In this document: positions 7,519 to 16,870 of the stretch, in pieces
How positions within the stretch are numbered: position 1 is the first letter of the stretch
Layout: each line of letters begins with the position of its first letter
The notes under the pieces: model-generated
Seen by the model: only the letters and a program-made list of their open reading frames with translations
What the model was told of the DNA's origin: nothing
Databases searched by the model: none
Translations under genes and position numbers: made by a program
NCBI GenBank assembly: GCA_902793295.1
Contig: CADBDA010000014.1
Coordinates: forward strand, 1 to 64,000
Origin: an uncultured Bacteroidota bacterium
GTDB taxonomy: Bacteria; Bacteroidota; Bacteroidia; Bacteroidales; P3
Direction of reading: 5' to 3'
DNA: 64,000 nt

Positions 7519-9352
7519 CCAATACAAGGAACGTAGCAATGTGATGCGCATCATCTTCATCGTGGTGAGCGTCATTTTCATTGTACGGCTTGCGTTCCTG
7601 CAGATTTTCGATAACACCTACCGCCAGCTGGCAGACCAGCAGGCATTGCGTATAGTGACCCAGTACCCTGCCCGCGGTCTCATCTACGATCGCAACGGCG
7701 ATCTGCTGGTGTACAACGAGGCTGTCTATGACCTGATGGTGATTCCGCGTATGGTGAAAAACTTGGATACGAACCTCTTCTGTCAGGCTATGGGCATCAC
7801 CACCGACGAATTCTTAAGCAAAATGGAGAAGGCTCGCCGCTATTCGCCATTCACAGCTTCTGTTTTCATGAAGCAGATATCGAAGGAGGAATATGGTTCG
7901 TGGCAGAACTACCTCTATCGGTTCCATGGTTTCTTTGTCCAACAGCGAACCCTGCGCGTCTACGACAAGCCTATAGCGGCTCATGTGCTGGGCTATGTGG
8001 GCGAGGTGAACGAGAAGGATATCGAGAGCGACTACTACTACCGTCAGGGCGATTATATCGGCAAGAGCGGATTGGAAAAGTCGTACGAGAAGATTCTGCG
8101 TGGCATCAAGGGTAAGAATATCATGCAGGTGGATGTCCACAACCGTGAAATAGGTCCTTACTTGGGCGGCGCCCACGACACTATGGCCGTGGAGGGAGAT
8201 AACCTGTATACGACTATCGACGCCACCCTTCAAGAATATGCAGAAGGGCTGATGGCAAACAAACGTGGTTGCATCGTCGCCATCGAGCCTTCTACGGGCG
8301 AGGTGCTGACGCTCGTCTCTGCTCCGTGCTACGATCCCAACCTTCTGGTGGGACGCCAGCGTGGCGAAAACTATATGACCTTGCTGCAGGATATCCGCAA
8401 ACCGCTCTTCAACCGTGCCTTGCAGGCGCAGTATCCGCCGGGATCCATCTTCAAGGTGGCACAGGCCATGACGGCGCTCAGCTTGGGCGTGATCTCTCCT
8501 GGTCAGGGTTTCGTGTGCGACAAGGTGATCGGCTGTCACGGTCATCCGAGTGCACGCTCGGTTCAGGAGGCCATCAAGATGTCGTGCAACCCCTATTTTT
8601 ACTACACTTATCGTCGTATCATCCAACAGGGGAAATACAAGAACATCTACAAGGACAGCCAATATGGTCTCATGGTGTGGCACGACTACATGCAGCGCTT
8701 CGGATTTGGCACCCGTCTGGGCATAGACCTTCCGGATGTGAAATCGGGCAACATACCTGATACGGCATACTATAATCGCTGGTACGGACGTGAGAAATGG
8801 GCTTTTTCGACCATCTATTCGAACAGCATCGGCCAGGGCGAGGTGGAGGTGGTGCCGCTCCAGATGGCCAACTTGGCTTGCATCGTGGCTAACAGGGGTT
8901 TCTTCTACACGCCACATCTGGTGCGTTATTATGGTCCTGACTCCACACGCAACGAGGAATTCTATCAGAAACATGAGACGGGCATCGACCCTTCTTACTT
9001 TGAAATTGCTGCCAGAGGTATGTATGATGTGGTGCATGTCGGCGGCGGTACTGCCCATAAGGCCAATATCCCTGATATTGATGTGTGTGGCAAAACGGGA
9101 ACGGCTCAGAATATCGGCAAGGACCATTCTGTCTTCATCGCCTTCGCTCCCAAAGACAACCCCAAAATTGCTGTCGCGGTCTATGTGGAGAATGCAGGTG
9201 CTGGTGGTTCATGGGCTGCCCCTATCGCCAGCCTGGTGATTGAGAAATATATCAGAGGCGAGGTCACACGCAAGGACTTCGAACGGATGTACCGCGAGAC
9301 TAATCCCTGTCAACCGCTACCGCTGACACGCGTGGCTAAAAAGAAAAAATAG
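7508..9352 (+). CDS. mrdA: Penicillin-binding protein 2 (peptidoglycan transpeptidase)
   Basis: A class B PBP that crosslinks peptidoglycan in the elongasome together with RodA. It has 614 aa: an N-terminal membrane anchor (about 13-33), a pedestal domain with RGLIYDRNGDLLVYN, and a transpeptidase domain with all three active-site motifs: S313-I-F-K316 (catalytic Ser), S359-C-N361 and K529-T-G531. The start overlaps the DUF2723 gene by 11 nt, and rodA follows after 64 nt. The PBP2-RodA pair is the standard glycosyltransferase-transpeptidase unit for rod-shape growth, so the host is probably a rod. The C-terminus ends in a basic KKKK tail. Confidence 0.95.
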   Translation: MSSNQYKERSNVMRIIFIVVSVIFIVRLAFLQIFDNTYRQLADQQALRIVTQYPARGLIYDRNGDLLVYNEAVYDLMVIPRMVKNLDTNLFCQAMGITTDEFLSKMEKARRYSPFTASVFMKQISKEEYGSWQNYLYRFHGFFVQQRTLRVYDKPIAAHVLGYVGEVNEKDIESDYYYRQGDYIGKSGLEKSYEKILRGIKGKNIMQVDVHNREIGPYLGGAHDTMAVEGDNLYTTIDATLQEYAEGLMANKRGCIVAIEPSTGEVLTLVSAPCYDPNLLVGRQRGENYMTLLQDIRKPLFNRALQAQYPPGSIFKVAQAMTALSLGVISPGQGFVCDKVIGCHGHPSARSVQEAIKMSCNPYFYYTYRRIIQQGKYKNIYKDSQYGLMVWHDYMQRFGFGTRLGIDLPDVKSGNIPDTAYYNRWYGREKWAFSTIYSNSIGQGEVEVVPLQMANLACIVANRGFFYTPHLVRYYGPDSTRNEEFYQKHETGIDPSYFEIAARGMYDVVHVGGGTAHKANIPDIDVCGKTGTAQNIGKDHSVFIAFAPKDNPKIAVAVYVENAGAGGSWAAPIASLVIEKYIRGEVTRKDFERMYRETNPCQPLPLTRVAKKKK

Positions 9353-9416
9353 AAAAAGTGAGCGTCGGCTCGGTCCTGTGGACCCCTGCTGGCAAAAATA
9401 AACAACAATAGGTCAA

Positions 9417-10667
9417 ATGGAAAACAAACTGGATTGGGTCACACTGCTGCTTTATTTTGTCATCCTCTTTTTCGGATGGCTCAATATCTATGCGGCATGT
9501 TACGATGAGGCGCACGCGGCGGTGTTCGACTTCTCGACGCGTCACGGAAAACAGCTTATCTGGATTGGCATTTCACTTGTCATTGCTTTGGTCATCACAC
9601 TGACAGAGGCGCGCGTGTTTTCCTCTATGGCCTATATCATTTATCTCGTGGTGCTGGTGCTGCTGGTGGTGACGCTGTTTGTGGCTACAGTGATCAAGGG
9701 CGGACAGTCGTGGATTGTCATCGGCTCTTTCCGACTGCAACCGTCTGAATTTGCCAAATTTGCCACCGCACTGGCGCTGTCCAAATATATGAGTGCACCA
9801 GATATTGATTATAAGTCATTGCGAACCAAAGTTATAGCATGGACTTTCGTCCTCATACCCGCGTTGCTGACTTTGCTGCAGCACGATACGGGGTCGGCCT
9901 TGGTCTTTGCCGCATTCCTCTTTCCGCTATTTCGCGAGGGAATGTCGCCCAAGATATTGATTTTCGGCCTTGTTGCAGTAGTGCTTTTCGTCATGGCTTT
10001 GTTGGTCAACCAATTCATTTTGATTGGAGCGTTGGCAGTCATAGCGGTGCTCTACCTGTTTGTTTGGCTCAACAAAAGGACCCGCAAGCATTATCTCTAT
10101 GCTTTGGGGCTTTTCCTGGCGTGCTCGCTCTTCACCTTGTCGGTCGATTTCGTGTTTGAACACGTGCTGGAATCCCACCAGCGCGACCGAATTTATGTGC
10201 TGTTGGGAAAGACGGAGGATACCCACGGAACGGGCTATAATGTCCATCAGTCAAAAATTGCCATCGGCTCGGGCGGCCTGCATGGCAAGGGCTTCCTCAA
10301 TGGTACCATTACCAAGGCGGATTTCGTCCCCGAACAGGAAACGGACTTCATTTTCTGTACAGTAGGGGAGGAGTGGGGATTCATAGGATCCTCGGTGGTG
10401 ATTGTGCTTTACGTGCTGTTGCTCTTGCGGATCATCCGTCTGGCGGAACGCCAGTATTCGCGATTCACCCGTTTCTATGGCTATGCGGTGGCGAGCATAT
10501 TGTTTGTCCACTTCTTTATCAATATTGGCATGGTACTGGGTCTGCTCCCAGTCATCGGTATCCCGCTGCCGTTCTTCAGTTACGGCGGTTCGTCGCTGAT
10601 GGCGTTCACCATGCTCCTTTTCATCTTCTTGCGTCAGGATCAGGAAAGGACCAAAACCATCCTGTAG
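9417..10667 (+). CDS. rodA: RodA, SEDS-family peptidoglycan glycosyltransferase
   Basis: An inner-membrane SEDS protein of 416 aa that polymerises lipid II into glycan strands with PBP2 as partner. About ten hydrophobic segments are visible. Conserved pieces include GGQSWIVIGSFRLQPSEFAK after the third segment, the ALVFAAFLFPLFREG stretch, the periplasmic loop QSKIAIGSGGLHGKGFLNGT...DFVPEQETDFIF, and the C-terminal GIPLPFFSYGGSSL motif. The last two are strict SEDS signatures. It follows mrdA in the same direction and probably shares its transcript. Confidence 0.95.
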   Translation: MENKLDWVTLLLYFVILFFGWLNIYAACYDEAHAAVFDFSTRHGKQLIWIGISLVIALVITLTEARVFSSMAYIIYLVVLVLLVVTLFVATVIKGGQSWIVIGSFRLQPSEFAKFATALALSKYMSAPDIDYKSLRTKVIAWTFVLIPALLTLLQHDTGSALVFAAFLFPLFREGMSPKILIFGLVAVVLFVMALLVNQFILIGALAVIAVLYLFVWLNKRTRKHYLYALGLFLACSLFTLSVDFVFEHVLESHQRDRIYVLLGKTEDTHGTGYNVHQSKIAIGSGGLHGKGFLNGTITKADFVPEQETDFIFCTVGEEWGFIGSSVVIVLYVLLLLRIIRLAERQYSRFTRFYGYAVASILFVHFFINIGMVLGLLPVIGIPLPFFSYGGSSLMAFTMLLFIFLRQDQERTKTIL

Positions 10668-10723
10668 GAAGATTCCCTATGGATTGACGCTGCTGTTACT
10701 CAATGAATAAATAAACTGTATAT

Positions 10724-11968
10724 ATGGCTAATAAGAAAAACTACGAAGACCATTGCTCTTTTTGCGGACGCCCCGCATCGGAATGCAAAATGCTGCTGAC
10801 TGGCATCGACGGATATATTTGCGATGATTGTGTCCGTCAGGCGGGATTGATCCTGGATCGTGAGAACTTGGGGACCAACCAGTCGCATCAGCATAAGGTC
10901 GAGAAAATACCCACCCCGACTGAAATCAAAGCTCTTATGGACCAGTATGTCATCGGTCAGGAAGAGGCAAAGCGTGTGCTGGCCGTGGCGGTCTACAACC
11001 ACTATAAGAGGCTGCGTTACACTGAAATGAAACACGATTCCGACGACGTGGAGATTGAGAAGTCAAATATCATTCTGGTCGGCGAAACCGGAACGGGAAA
11101 GACGTTGATGGCCAGAACGATTGCCCGCATGTTGGACGTGCCGTTCTGCATTGCCGATGCTACCACGCTGACCGAAGCGGGTTATGTGGGTGACGATGTG
11201 GAGAATGTTCTGGTCCGGCTGCTGCAGGCGGCGGATTACGATGTGGCGGCTGCTGAACGGGGCATCGTCTTCATAGATGAAATCGATAAAATCGCACGCA
11301 AAAGCGACAATCCTTCTATCACGCGCGACGTGTCGGGCGAAGGTGTGCAACAGGCGCTGCTGAAACTGTTGGAGGGCGCCGTTGTGAACGTGCCGCCTCA
11401 AGGTGGTCGCAAGCATCCTGAACAGGCCATGATTCAGGTGAATACGCGCAACATCCTCTTCATTTCGGGTGGTGCTTTCGATGGCATTGAACGGGATATC
11501 GCCTCGCGTATGAACTCTAACGTGGTGGGTTTCAACGGCTCTAAGACTCGTGAAGAAATCGATCGTCATAACATGTTGAAATATATCCTTCCTATGGATT
11601 TGAAGCGTTTCGGTTTGATTCCGGAACTGGTGGGACGTTTCCCGGTGCTGACACACCTGAATCCGTTGGATCGTGATGCATTACGCCGTATCTTGACGGA
11701 ACCCAAAAATGCTTTGGTGAAGCAGTATAAGGCGCTGTTCAAGATGGACGATGTGGAACTGGAGTTCGACAAGGGTGCTCTGGACCTGATCGTCGATACG
11801 GCGGTTTCGTATAAATTGGGCGCGCGAGGCCTTCGCTCCATCGTTGAGGCTGTCATGAACGACTTGATGTTCGATTTGCCGGAACATAAAGGTTCCAAGA
11901 TCCGTATCACCAAGAAAATGGCAGCCGAAAAGCTGAATGCCTCCAAGGATATCTTCTCTGTCCAGTAG
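10724..11968 (+). CDS. clpX: ATP-dependent Clp protease ATPase subunit ClpX
   Basis: An AAA+ unfoldase that recognises tagged substrates and feeds them to ClpP. The 414-aa product starts with the zinc-binding domain (CSFC...CDDC, residues about 11-36), followed by the AAA+ module: Walker A GETGTGKT (120-127), Walker [10 protein letters not shown], and ERDIASRMN close to the pore-loop region. The C-terminal small domain contains [12 protein letters not shown] (sensor 2). clpP is not adjacent, unlike in many bacteria. An intrinsic terminator lies downstream at 12003-12038. Confidence 0.97.
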   Translation: MANKKNYEDHCSFCGRPASECKMLLTGIDGYICDDCVRQAGLILDRENLGTNQSHQHKVEKIPTPTEIKALMDQYVIGQEEAKRVLAVAVYNHYKRLRYTEMKHDSDDVEIEKSNIILVGETGTGKTLMARTIARMLDVPFCIADATTLTEAGYVGDDVENVLVRLLQAADYDVAAAERGIVFIDEIDKIARKSDNPSITRDVSGEGVQQALLKLLEGAVVNVPPQGGRKHPEQAMIQVNTRNILFISGGAFDGIERDIASRMNSNVVGFNGSKTREEIDRHNMLKYILPMDLKRFGLIPELVGRFPVLTHLNPLDRDALRRILTEPKNALVKQYKALFKMDDVELEFDKGALDLIVDTAVSYKLGARGLRSIVEAVMNDLMFDLPEHKGSKIRITKKMAAEKLNASKDIFSVQ

Positions 11969-12002
11969 TTTTTTTTCACATATTGCATTTCTCCTTATCT
12001 CC

Positions 12003-12038
12003 GAACAGGAGCCTTGCCAATTGACAGGGCCCCTGTTC
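12003..12038 (+). terminator. Probable clpX terminator hairpin
   Basis: GAACAGG-GCC (from 12003) pairs with the complementary arm ending at 12038 (about 14 bp with one mismatch and one GU pair, loop CCAATTGA). The following T-run is weak. A run of T also directly follows the clpX stop at 11968. Confidence 0.55.
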
Positions 12039-12282
12039 TTGTCGTATTCATAGGCAGCAGCCTGTATCATCATACCGGGCAAGAGGGATTCTGGATGTCA
12101 CCATCTGTCGGATGAGTGGCCTTTATGACCGAAAAATCAGTCATCAAAACAAAAAAATACGCAGTTTCAAAAAAAATATGTATTTTAGCAAATTGATTGA
12201 TTGCATTAAAATGTGGCGTGCCTCCGTTTTAATGTAATGATATCCATATAGTTATATTCGATAATAAGAAAAAGTATCATAT
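12039..12282 (+). promoter_or_regulatory. Leader region of the PorE-like gene with a promoter-like box and stem-loop
   Basis: The 314-nt gap between clpX and the next gene contains no convincing reading frame. TATTTTAG (12181-12188) is one base off the TAnnTTTG box, with no clear -33 element. Sixteen bases later CATTAAAA (12204-12211) pairs with TTTTAATG (12227-12234), so a transcript starting near 12195 would carry this stem-loop close to its 5' end. The remainder is AT-rich. Confidence 0.4.
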
Positions 12283-14949
12283 ATGAAAACATTCAAAAAA
12301 AGTTTTTTACTGTTCGCAGTTGCACTTTTTTTTGCCTCGGCAGCCTTTGCCCAAACCAAAAGTTTGGCTCAGAAAGCTGACGACCTCTTTAACCAGAAAC
12401 AGTTCATCGCCGCTCTGGAAAAATATGAGGAGGCTTACAACAAAATCTCTTCCAACAAGGCGGAAAAGAACCGTTGCTATTTTCAGATGGGTGAATGTTA
12501 CCGTCTGATGAACAATTTCCCTAAGGCGGAACGTATCTACAAACGTCTGATTAATCAGAAATACTACACCACGGAACCGAAGCTGTACTACTATATGGCT
12601 GAGATGTACCGTTTTGAAAACAAGTTTGACGAGGCTGACGAATACTATGCCAAATATTTGGAACTGGTGCCCGACGATAAATTGGCCCAACAGCGTAAGT
12701 CATCGATTATCTACGTCAACCAGCTCTTTATGAACCGCACACGTCATGTCATCACCAAACTGGACAAATGGTCGACGGAATTCAATGATTGGGCTCCGCG
12801 TTTCGTTGGAGACGATACGACAAAGCTGGTGTTCACCTCCTCACGCTTCACCGATGGCTCTGACAAGCACGACGCTTGGACCGGTCAGGCTTTCTCCGAT
12901 TTCTTCTACGTCTTCCAGGACCGCAAGGGCAACTGGACGGACGACGTGGACCTGTTGGATAAAAACAACGTCATTAACTCGCCTGTCAATGAGGGCGAGG
13001 CTTGGTTCTCGCCTGACGGCAACTCCATCTACTTCTCTCGTTGCGACCAGATGGAGCATGAAAGCCAGGGCTGCTATGTGTACTTCTCCACCAAGGGCGG
13101 TTCTTCGTCTGAAACTCCAAAAGGCCGCAAGGGCAAGAAGGACGACAATGCTGAAATGAACGGCGAGTGGTCCACCCCCATCCGTATCAACTTGGGCGAC
13201 ACTTCTTACAACTACCTCTATCCGACACTGACGCGTGATCAGCTGACGATGTACTTCTCATCGAATATGCCTAACGGATACGGCGACTACGACATCTGGA
13301 TGGTGACCCGCCGTTCGGTAGAGGATGAATTTGGCGCACCAGTCAACTTGGGTGGTTCGGTCAATAGTGCCGGACGTGAGGTCTTCCCTGTGTTGCGCAA
13401 CGATTCAACTATCTACTTCTCCTCCAATGGCCTTCCTGGCGTCGGTGGTTTGGACCTCTTCCGCTCCGAAAAAATGGGCCGCAAATGGTCTACCCCCGAA
13501 AACTTGGGCGTGCCCATCAACTCCTCCTACGACGAAATGAGTATCATCTACTACCCGGACGATAACCACTATATGTTGGAGCGCGGTTTCTTCTCCTCCA
13601 ACCGTCCTTTCGACGATCCTCATAGCAAGAAGACCGACAAGAAGGGTAAGAAGGTGCCGCCGATCAACGATGATTTGTTCTACTTCGAACTGCCCCCGCT
13701 GCTCTACAGCATTGAGGGTACCATCCGTGATGAGAAATCCATGCAATTGGTCGAAAATGCCAAAGTGCGCATCGTTGGTTCCGACGGCAGCGAATATGAA
13801 GCCTATACCAACAAGCAGGGCTTCTATCGCTTCGGTGTCGAGCAAATCCGTCGCAATGTCGTGTACAAAATGTATGTCTCAAAGGTCGACTACTTCTCCA
13901 TTGAAGGGTCTGAAAGCACCTGCGGATACACTACAGACAAGGATATCGTCCACGACTTCCGCATTGAACCTGTGCCGAAACAGCCAGTGGTCCTTCCTGA
14001 AATTCGCTACGATTTGGCCAAGTGGGACTTGAAAGAGGAATTCATGGATTCTTTGATGGACCTCTATCTCGTCATGGTCAACAACCCCAATGTGGTTATA
14101 GAACTCCGTGCACATACCGACTGCCGTCCTTTCTTGGGCCTCACCAACGACACCTTGTCGCAGCGCCGTGCCCAATCGGTGGTCGATTACTTGATTTCGC
14201 GTGGCATCGAACCTGAGCGTCTCGTGGCCAAGGGCTATGCCGAACGCGTCCCTCGTGTGCTTGACCGCAATATGACCATTCGCGTCAATGGTGTCCCCTA
14301 TTCCTTCTCTGAGGGTACGGTGTTGGACTGCGACTATATCGAACACATGAGCGACAAGGGCCGTCAGGAAGCAGCACACCAACTGAATCGTCGTCTGGAA
14401 TTCCTTATCCTCCGAACGGACTATGTGTCCAAGAAACTGATCAACAACTTGGCTTCGGATTCCCCGACTGTGAAACGTACCGAAGATGGTAAGGTGATTG
14501 ACCTGGTCAACACCCCGATCCCGGAAAGCGACTATAAACCGGTGATCATCCACGACGAAGGCACCATCCCAGCCACCATGATATCGTCGGCAAAGGGCGA
14601 AATCGACTGCATCGTCAACGGCTCGCAAATGCCGATGCTCATTGACGAACGTTATGCCGAACCGATCGCCATCTCGTGGGAAGAGGCCATGAACTTCCTC
14701 TATCAGCGCCGCATCAACAAGGAGGACTTCCCTGACCGCGACAATGCTTTCGATCCGGAAGGTAACATTCTTGACAAGACGACTGTCATCTTCAAAGAGA
14801 TTCAGATAGGCCAGAAGCATCTTTTCAATGTCGAGGTGGTGGTTGTCAAGGGTGTCGATTACAAATTCATTATCAACCGCGAAGGTCTTAGCCGCTTCGG
14901 CGCCTATCAGTTCGACAAGCAGCGTGGCAAACTCTCCTTCGAGGATTGA
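12283..14949 (+). CDS. PorE-like OmpA-family protein (TPR, PD40 propeller, CRD, OmpA domain)
   Basis: An 888-aa exported protein: signal peptide 1-23 (ending SAAFA-Q); TPR-like helices about 25-135 (DDLFNQKQFIAALEKYEEAY); a beta-propeller of PD40/WD40-like repeats about 165-450 (LVFTSSRFTDGS, SIYFSRC, TMYFSSNMPNGYGDYDIWM, TIYFSSNGLPGVGGLDLF); a carboxypeptidase-regulatory-like domain about 475-560; and an OmpA C-terminal peptidoglycan-binding domain (ELRAHTDCRP...LSQRRAQSV...GIEPERLVAKGYAE...NRRLEF). This order matches PorE, which anchors the T9SS trans-envelope complex to peptidoglycan. A C-terminal extension of about 175 residues beyond OmpA is not explained by PorE. OmpA family is certain; PorE identity is inference. 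Confidence 0.8.
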   Translation: MKTFKKSFLLFAVALFFASAAFAQTKSLAQKADDLFNQKQFIAALEKYEEAYNKISSNKAEKNRCYFQMGECYRLMNNFPKAERIYKRLINQKYYTTEPKLYYYMAEMYRFENKFDEADEYYAKYLELVPDDKLAQQRKSSIIYVNQLFMNRTRHVITKLDKWSTEFNDWAPRFVGDDTTKLVFTSSRFTDGSDKHDAWTGQAFSDFFYVFQDRKGNWTDDVDLLDKNNVINSPVNEGEAWFSPDGNSIYFSRCDQMEHESQGCYVYFSTKGGSSSETPKGRKGKKDDNAEMNGEWSTPIRINLGDTSYNYLYPTLTRDQLTMYFSSNMPNGYGDYDIWMVTRRSVEDEFGAPVNLGGSVNSAGREVFPVLRNDSTIYFSSNGLPGVGGLDLFRSEKMGRKWSTPENLGVPINSSYDEMSIIYYPDDNHYMLERGFFSSNRPFDDPHSKKTDKKGKKVPPINDDLFYFELPPLLYSIEGTIRDEKSMQLVENAKVRIVGSDGSEYEAYTNKQGFYRFGVEQIRRNVVYKMYVSKVDYFSIEGSESTCGYTTDKDIVHDFRIEPVPKQPVVLPEIRYDLAKWDLKEEFMDSLMDLYLVMVNNPNVVIELRAHTDCRPFLGLTNDTLSQRRAQSVVDYLISRGIEPERLVAKGYAERVPRVLDRNMTIRVNGVPYSFSEGTVLDCDYIEHMSDKGRQEAAHQLNRRLEFLILRTDYVSKKLINNLASDSPTVKRTEDGKVIDLVNTPIPESDYKPVIIHDEGTIPATMISSAKGEIDCIVNGSQMPMLIDERYAEPIAISWEEAMNFLYQRRINKEDFPDRDNAFDPEGNILDKTTVIFKEIQIGQKHLFNVEVVVVKGVDYKFIINREGLSRFGAYQFDKQRGKLSFED

Positions 14950-15007
14950 GACCACTGCCCAATCGGTGAATTTGGATGCGTGACACTAAAGGTCATTGTT
15001 TGACATT

Positions 15008-15952
15008 ATGAGTGCGTTGCACACAACTCCGCTTCTATTGACCATTCTGGGCCCGACGGCATGTGGCAAGACTTCTCTGGCTGTGGCTGTGGCTGCAAGA
15101 TTGGGCGGCGAAATTATCAGCGCCGACTCTCGCCAAGTGTTTCGGGGCATGGATATCGGAACGGGCAAGGATTTGAGTGAGTACCACCGTGAAGATGGTG
15201 ACATTCCATGCCATCTGGTCGATATCCGTGATGCGGGCGAAGAATATAACGTCTATCAGTTCCAAAATGATTTTATCCGTGCTTTCGACGACATTGTAGC
15301 ACGGGGTCGTAAACCGCTTCTTTGTGGCGGTACGGGTATGTATGTCGAATCGATTGTGCGTGCCTATCGGCTGCCGGATGCTCCTGTCGACAATCGGTAT
15401 CGTCAGTCGTTGGATTCATTTACCGATGAACAGCTGACAGATCGGCTGGCTTCGCTGATCAAACTACATAATCATACGGACACGGAAACTCGCGACCGAT
15501 TGGTTCGGGCACTTGAAATACAGGAGTTCAGACAGCAGAACCCTGACGCCTTCACCCATCTGCCTCCGATGCGCCATCTGGTGGTGGGTGTCTCGTTTCC
15601 CCGCGAGGTGGTCGTGGAACGTATAGGTATCCGGCTTAAACAGCGTTTGGAAGAAGGTATGATTGACGAGGTTCAGCGTCTCCTTGACAACGGTGTGCCG
15701 AAAGAACGTCTGATGCGCTATGGATTGGAGTACCGCCATATTACCCGCTACCTGACAGAGGATTACAGCTACCAGCAGATGTTCGACAATCTATATACGG
15801 ATATCCGCAGATTCTCCAAACGTCAAATGACTTGGTTCCGGCGAATGGAACGTAATGGCGTTACAATACATTGGATTGACGGACAAAAAGAGCTGAATTT
15901 GAAAGAAAAAGAGGTCGTCAATATGTATATGGCGACGGAAAGTGCTAATTAA
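15008..15952 (+). CDS. miaA: tRNA dimethylallyltransferase
   Basis: MiaA transfers a dimethylallyl group to N6 of A37 in tRNAs reading UNN codons. The 314-aa product carries the P-loop GPTACGKTSL near the N-terminus, the ISADSRQVFRGMDIGTGK motif, GGTGMYVESIVR, and the C-terminal LMRYGLEYRHITRYL and FSKRQMTWFRR motifs. A TTG at 14996 would add four residues; the ATG at 15008 is the conventional start. It stands between the PorE-like gene and the ECF sigma factor. No strong terminator follows, only an AT-rich inverted repeat near 15962-15990. Confidence 0.96.
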   Translation: MSALHTTPLLLTILGPTACGKTSLAVAVAARLGGEIISADSRQVFRGMDIGTGKDLSEYHREDGDIPCHLVDIRDAGEEYNVYQFQNDFIRAFDDIVARGRKPLLCGGTGMYVESIVRAYRLPDAPVDNRYRQSLDSFTDEQLTDRLASLIKLHNHTDTETRDRLVRALEIQEFRQQNPDAFTHLPPMRHLVVGVSFPREVVVERIGIRLKQRLEEGMIDEVQRLLDNGVPKERLMRYGLEYRHITRYLTEDYSYQQMFDNLYTDIRRFSKRQMTWFRRMERNGVTIHWIDGQKELNLKEKEVVNMYMATESAN

Positions 15953-16053
15953 CAAATGATAATATTAAAAAATATTTTTTAACATAATTTTTTGGGTTTT
16001 AACACAATAAATTTGTTGTTCCGAATACTAAAATGAAAAAAAATACGTAGATG

Positions 16054-16085
16054 TTTGTTCGTTTGAAATAATCTTTGTATTTTTG
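16054..16085 (+). promoter_or_regulatory. Promoter of the ECF sigma factor gene
   Basis: TTTG (16054-16057), 20 nt, TATTTTTG (16078-16085): a full match to the Bacteroidota consensus. A short stem-loop (AAGTGG 16106-16111 with CCGCTT 16117-16122) lies in the predicted leader. Confidence 0.75.
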
Positions 16086-16207
16086 CATTTCGAAAAATTG
16101 AAAGCAAGTGGCTTGTCCGCTTCATCATATAACATATGTCTAACGAAAACCAGCGCATTATCGAGAAAAAACTACCATTTCCAAACCAAAACAAAAAGGA
16201 GGTTAAA

Positions 16208-16798
16208 ATGGACGTAACAACGTGTAATCTCACCGACAACGAACTGATTATTGGGTACAAGGAAGGCGACTACTCATGTTTTGAGGTACTGCTTTCAAGG
16301 TATCAGAATAAGGTCTATGGTTATATCTTTTCTGTTGTGAAGGACAAAGATATCGCTGACGACATCTTTCAAGATACTTTTTATAAAGTGATCTACACAA
16401 TCAATTCGGGTCTGTACAAGGATGAGAACAAATTCATCCATTGGGTGATGCGTATTGCTCATAACTTGATTGTCGACTATTTCCGCCGCTTGGGGAAAAT
16501 GCCGATTGTGCCCAATCGTCCGGACTGCGATGTGGTCGATACGTTGAAATTGCATGACGATAATGTTGAAAAAGCCATCATGCGTAAGCAGACGAGTTCG
16601 AATATTCGTCGACTCGTGAAGATGCTTCCCCCGGAACAGCGCCGTGTGGTCATCCTTCGCCATTATGGTAAGTTCGATTTCAAAGAAATCGCCGAACGTA
16701 CTGGCGTCAGCATCAATACTGCACTTGGCCGTATGCGCTACGCTATCATCAATCTGCGCCGACTGGCTAAGGAACATAACATGTATATCGAGCTGTGA
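16208..16798 (+). CDS. ECF-type RNA polymerase sigma factor
   Basis: A sigma-70-family protein with only regions 2 and 4, hence ECF type. Region 2: LLSRYQNKVYGYIFSVV...IADDIFQDTFYKV. Region 4: LPPEQRRVVILRHYGKFDFKEIAERTGVSINTALGRMRYAI, the DNA-binding helix-turn-helix. From the ATG at 16208 it has 196 aa. An in-frame ATG at 16136 would add 24 residues, but an AAGGAGG sequence (16195-16201), rare in this genome, stands 6 nt before 16208 and favours the later start. No anti-sigma gene is next to it; the neighbour is convergent. Target genes cannot be told from the sequence. Confidence 0.9.
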   Translation: MDVTTCNLTDNELIIGYKEGDYSCFEVLLSRYQNKVYGYIFSVVKDKDIADDIFQDTFYKVIYTINSGLYKDENKFIHWVMRIAHNLIVDYFRRLGKMPIVPNRPDCDVVDTLKLHDDNVEKAIMRKQTSSNIRRLVKMLPPEQRRVVILRHYGKFDFKEIAERTGVSINTALGRMRYAIINLRRLAKEHNMYIEL

Positions 16799-16840
16799 TA
16801 GCCTATCTCTATCGGGCTATTATCCCATCATATCTTATAA

Positions 16841-16866
16841 AGACGGCTGCCGATTGGCAGCCGTCT
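16841..16866. terminator. Bidirectional terminator between the convergent sigma factor and nuclease genes
   Basis: A perfect 11-bp stem (AGACGGCTGCC 16841-16851 with GGCAGCCGTCT 16856-16866) with a GATT loop lies exactly between the two convergent stops (16798 and 16871). T-rich flanks occur on the plus side and an A-rich flank on the left. Confidence 0.85.
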
Positions 16867-16870
16867 TCAT

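Noticed and set aside
7814..9127. 437-aa open frame on the minus strand opposite mrdA
   Set aside because: Antisense to a gene with all PBP motifs; composition is His/Val-rich as expected of a mirrored frame. The same holds for the long antisense frames opposite ompA (13879-14955), eno (54290-55621), thiL (55798-56658), sprT (3125-4102) and the T9SS gene (61616-62572).
12127..12198. 23-codon frame in the clpX-PorE gap
   Set aside because: Short, overlaps the promoter-like box, no initiation signal or family.
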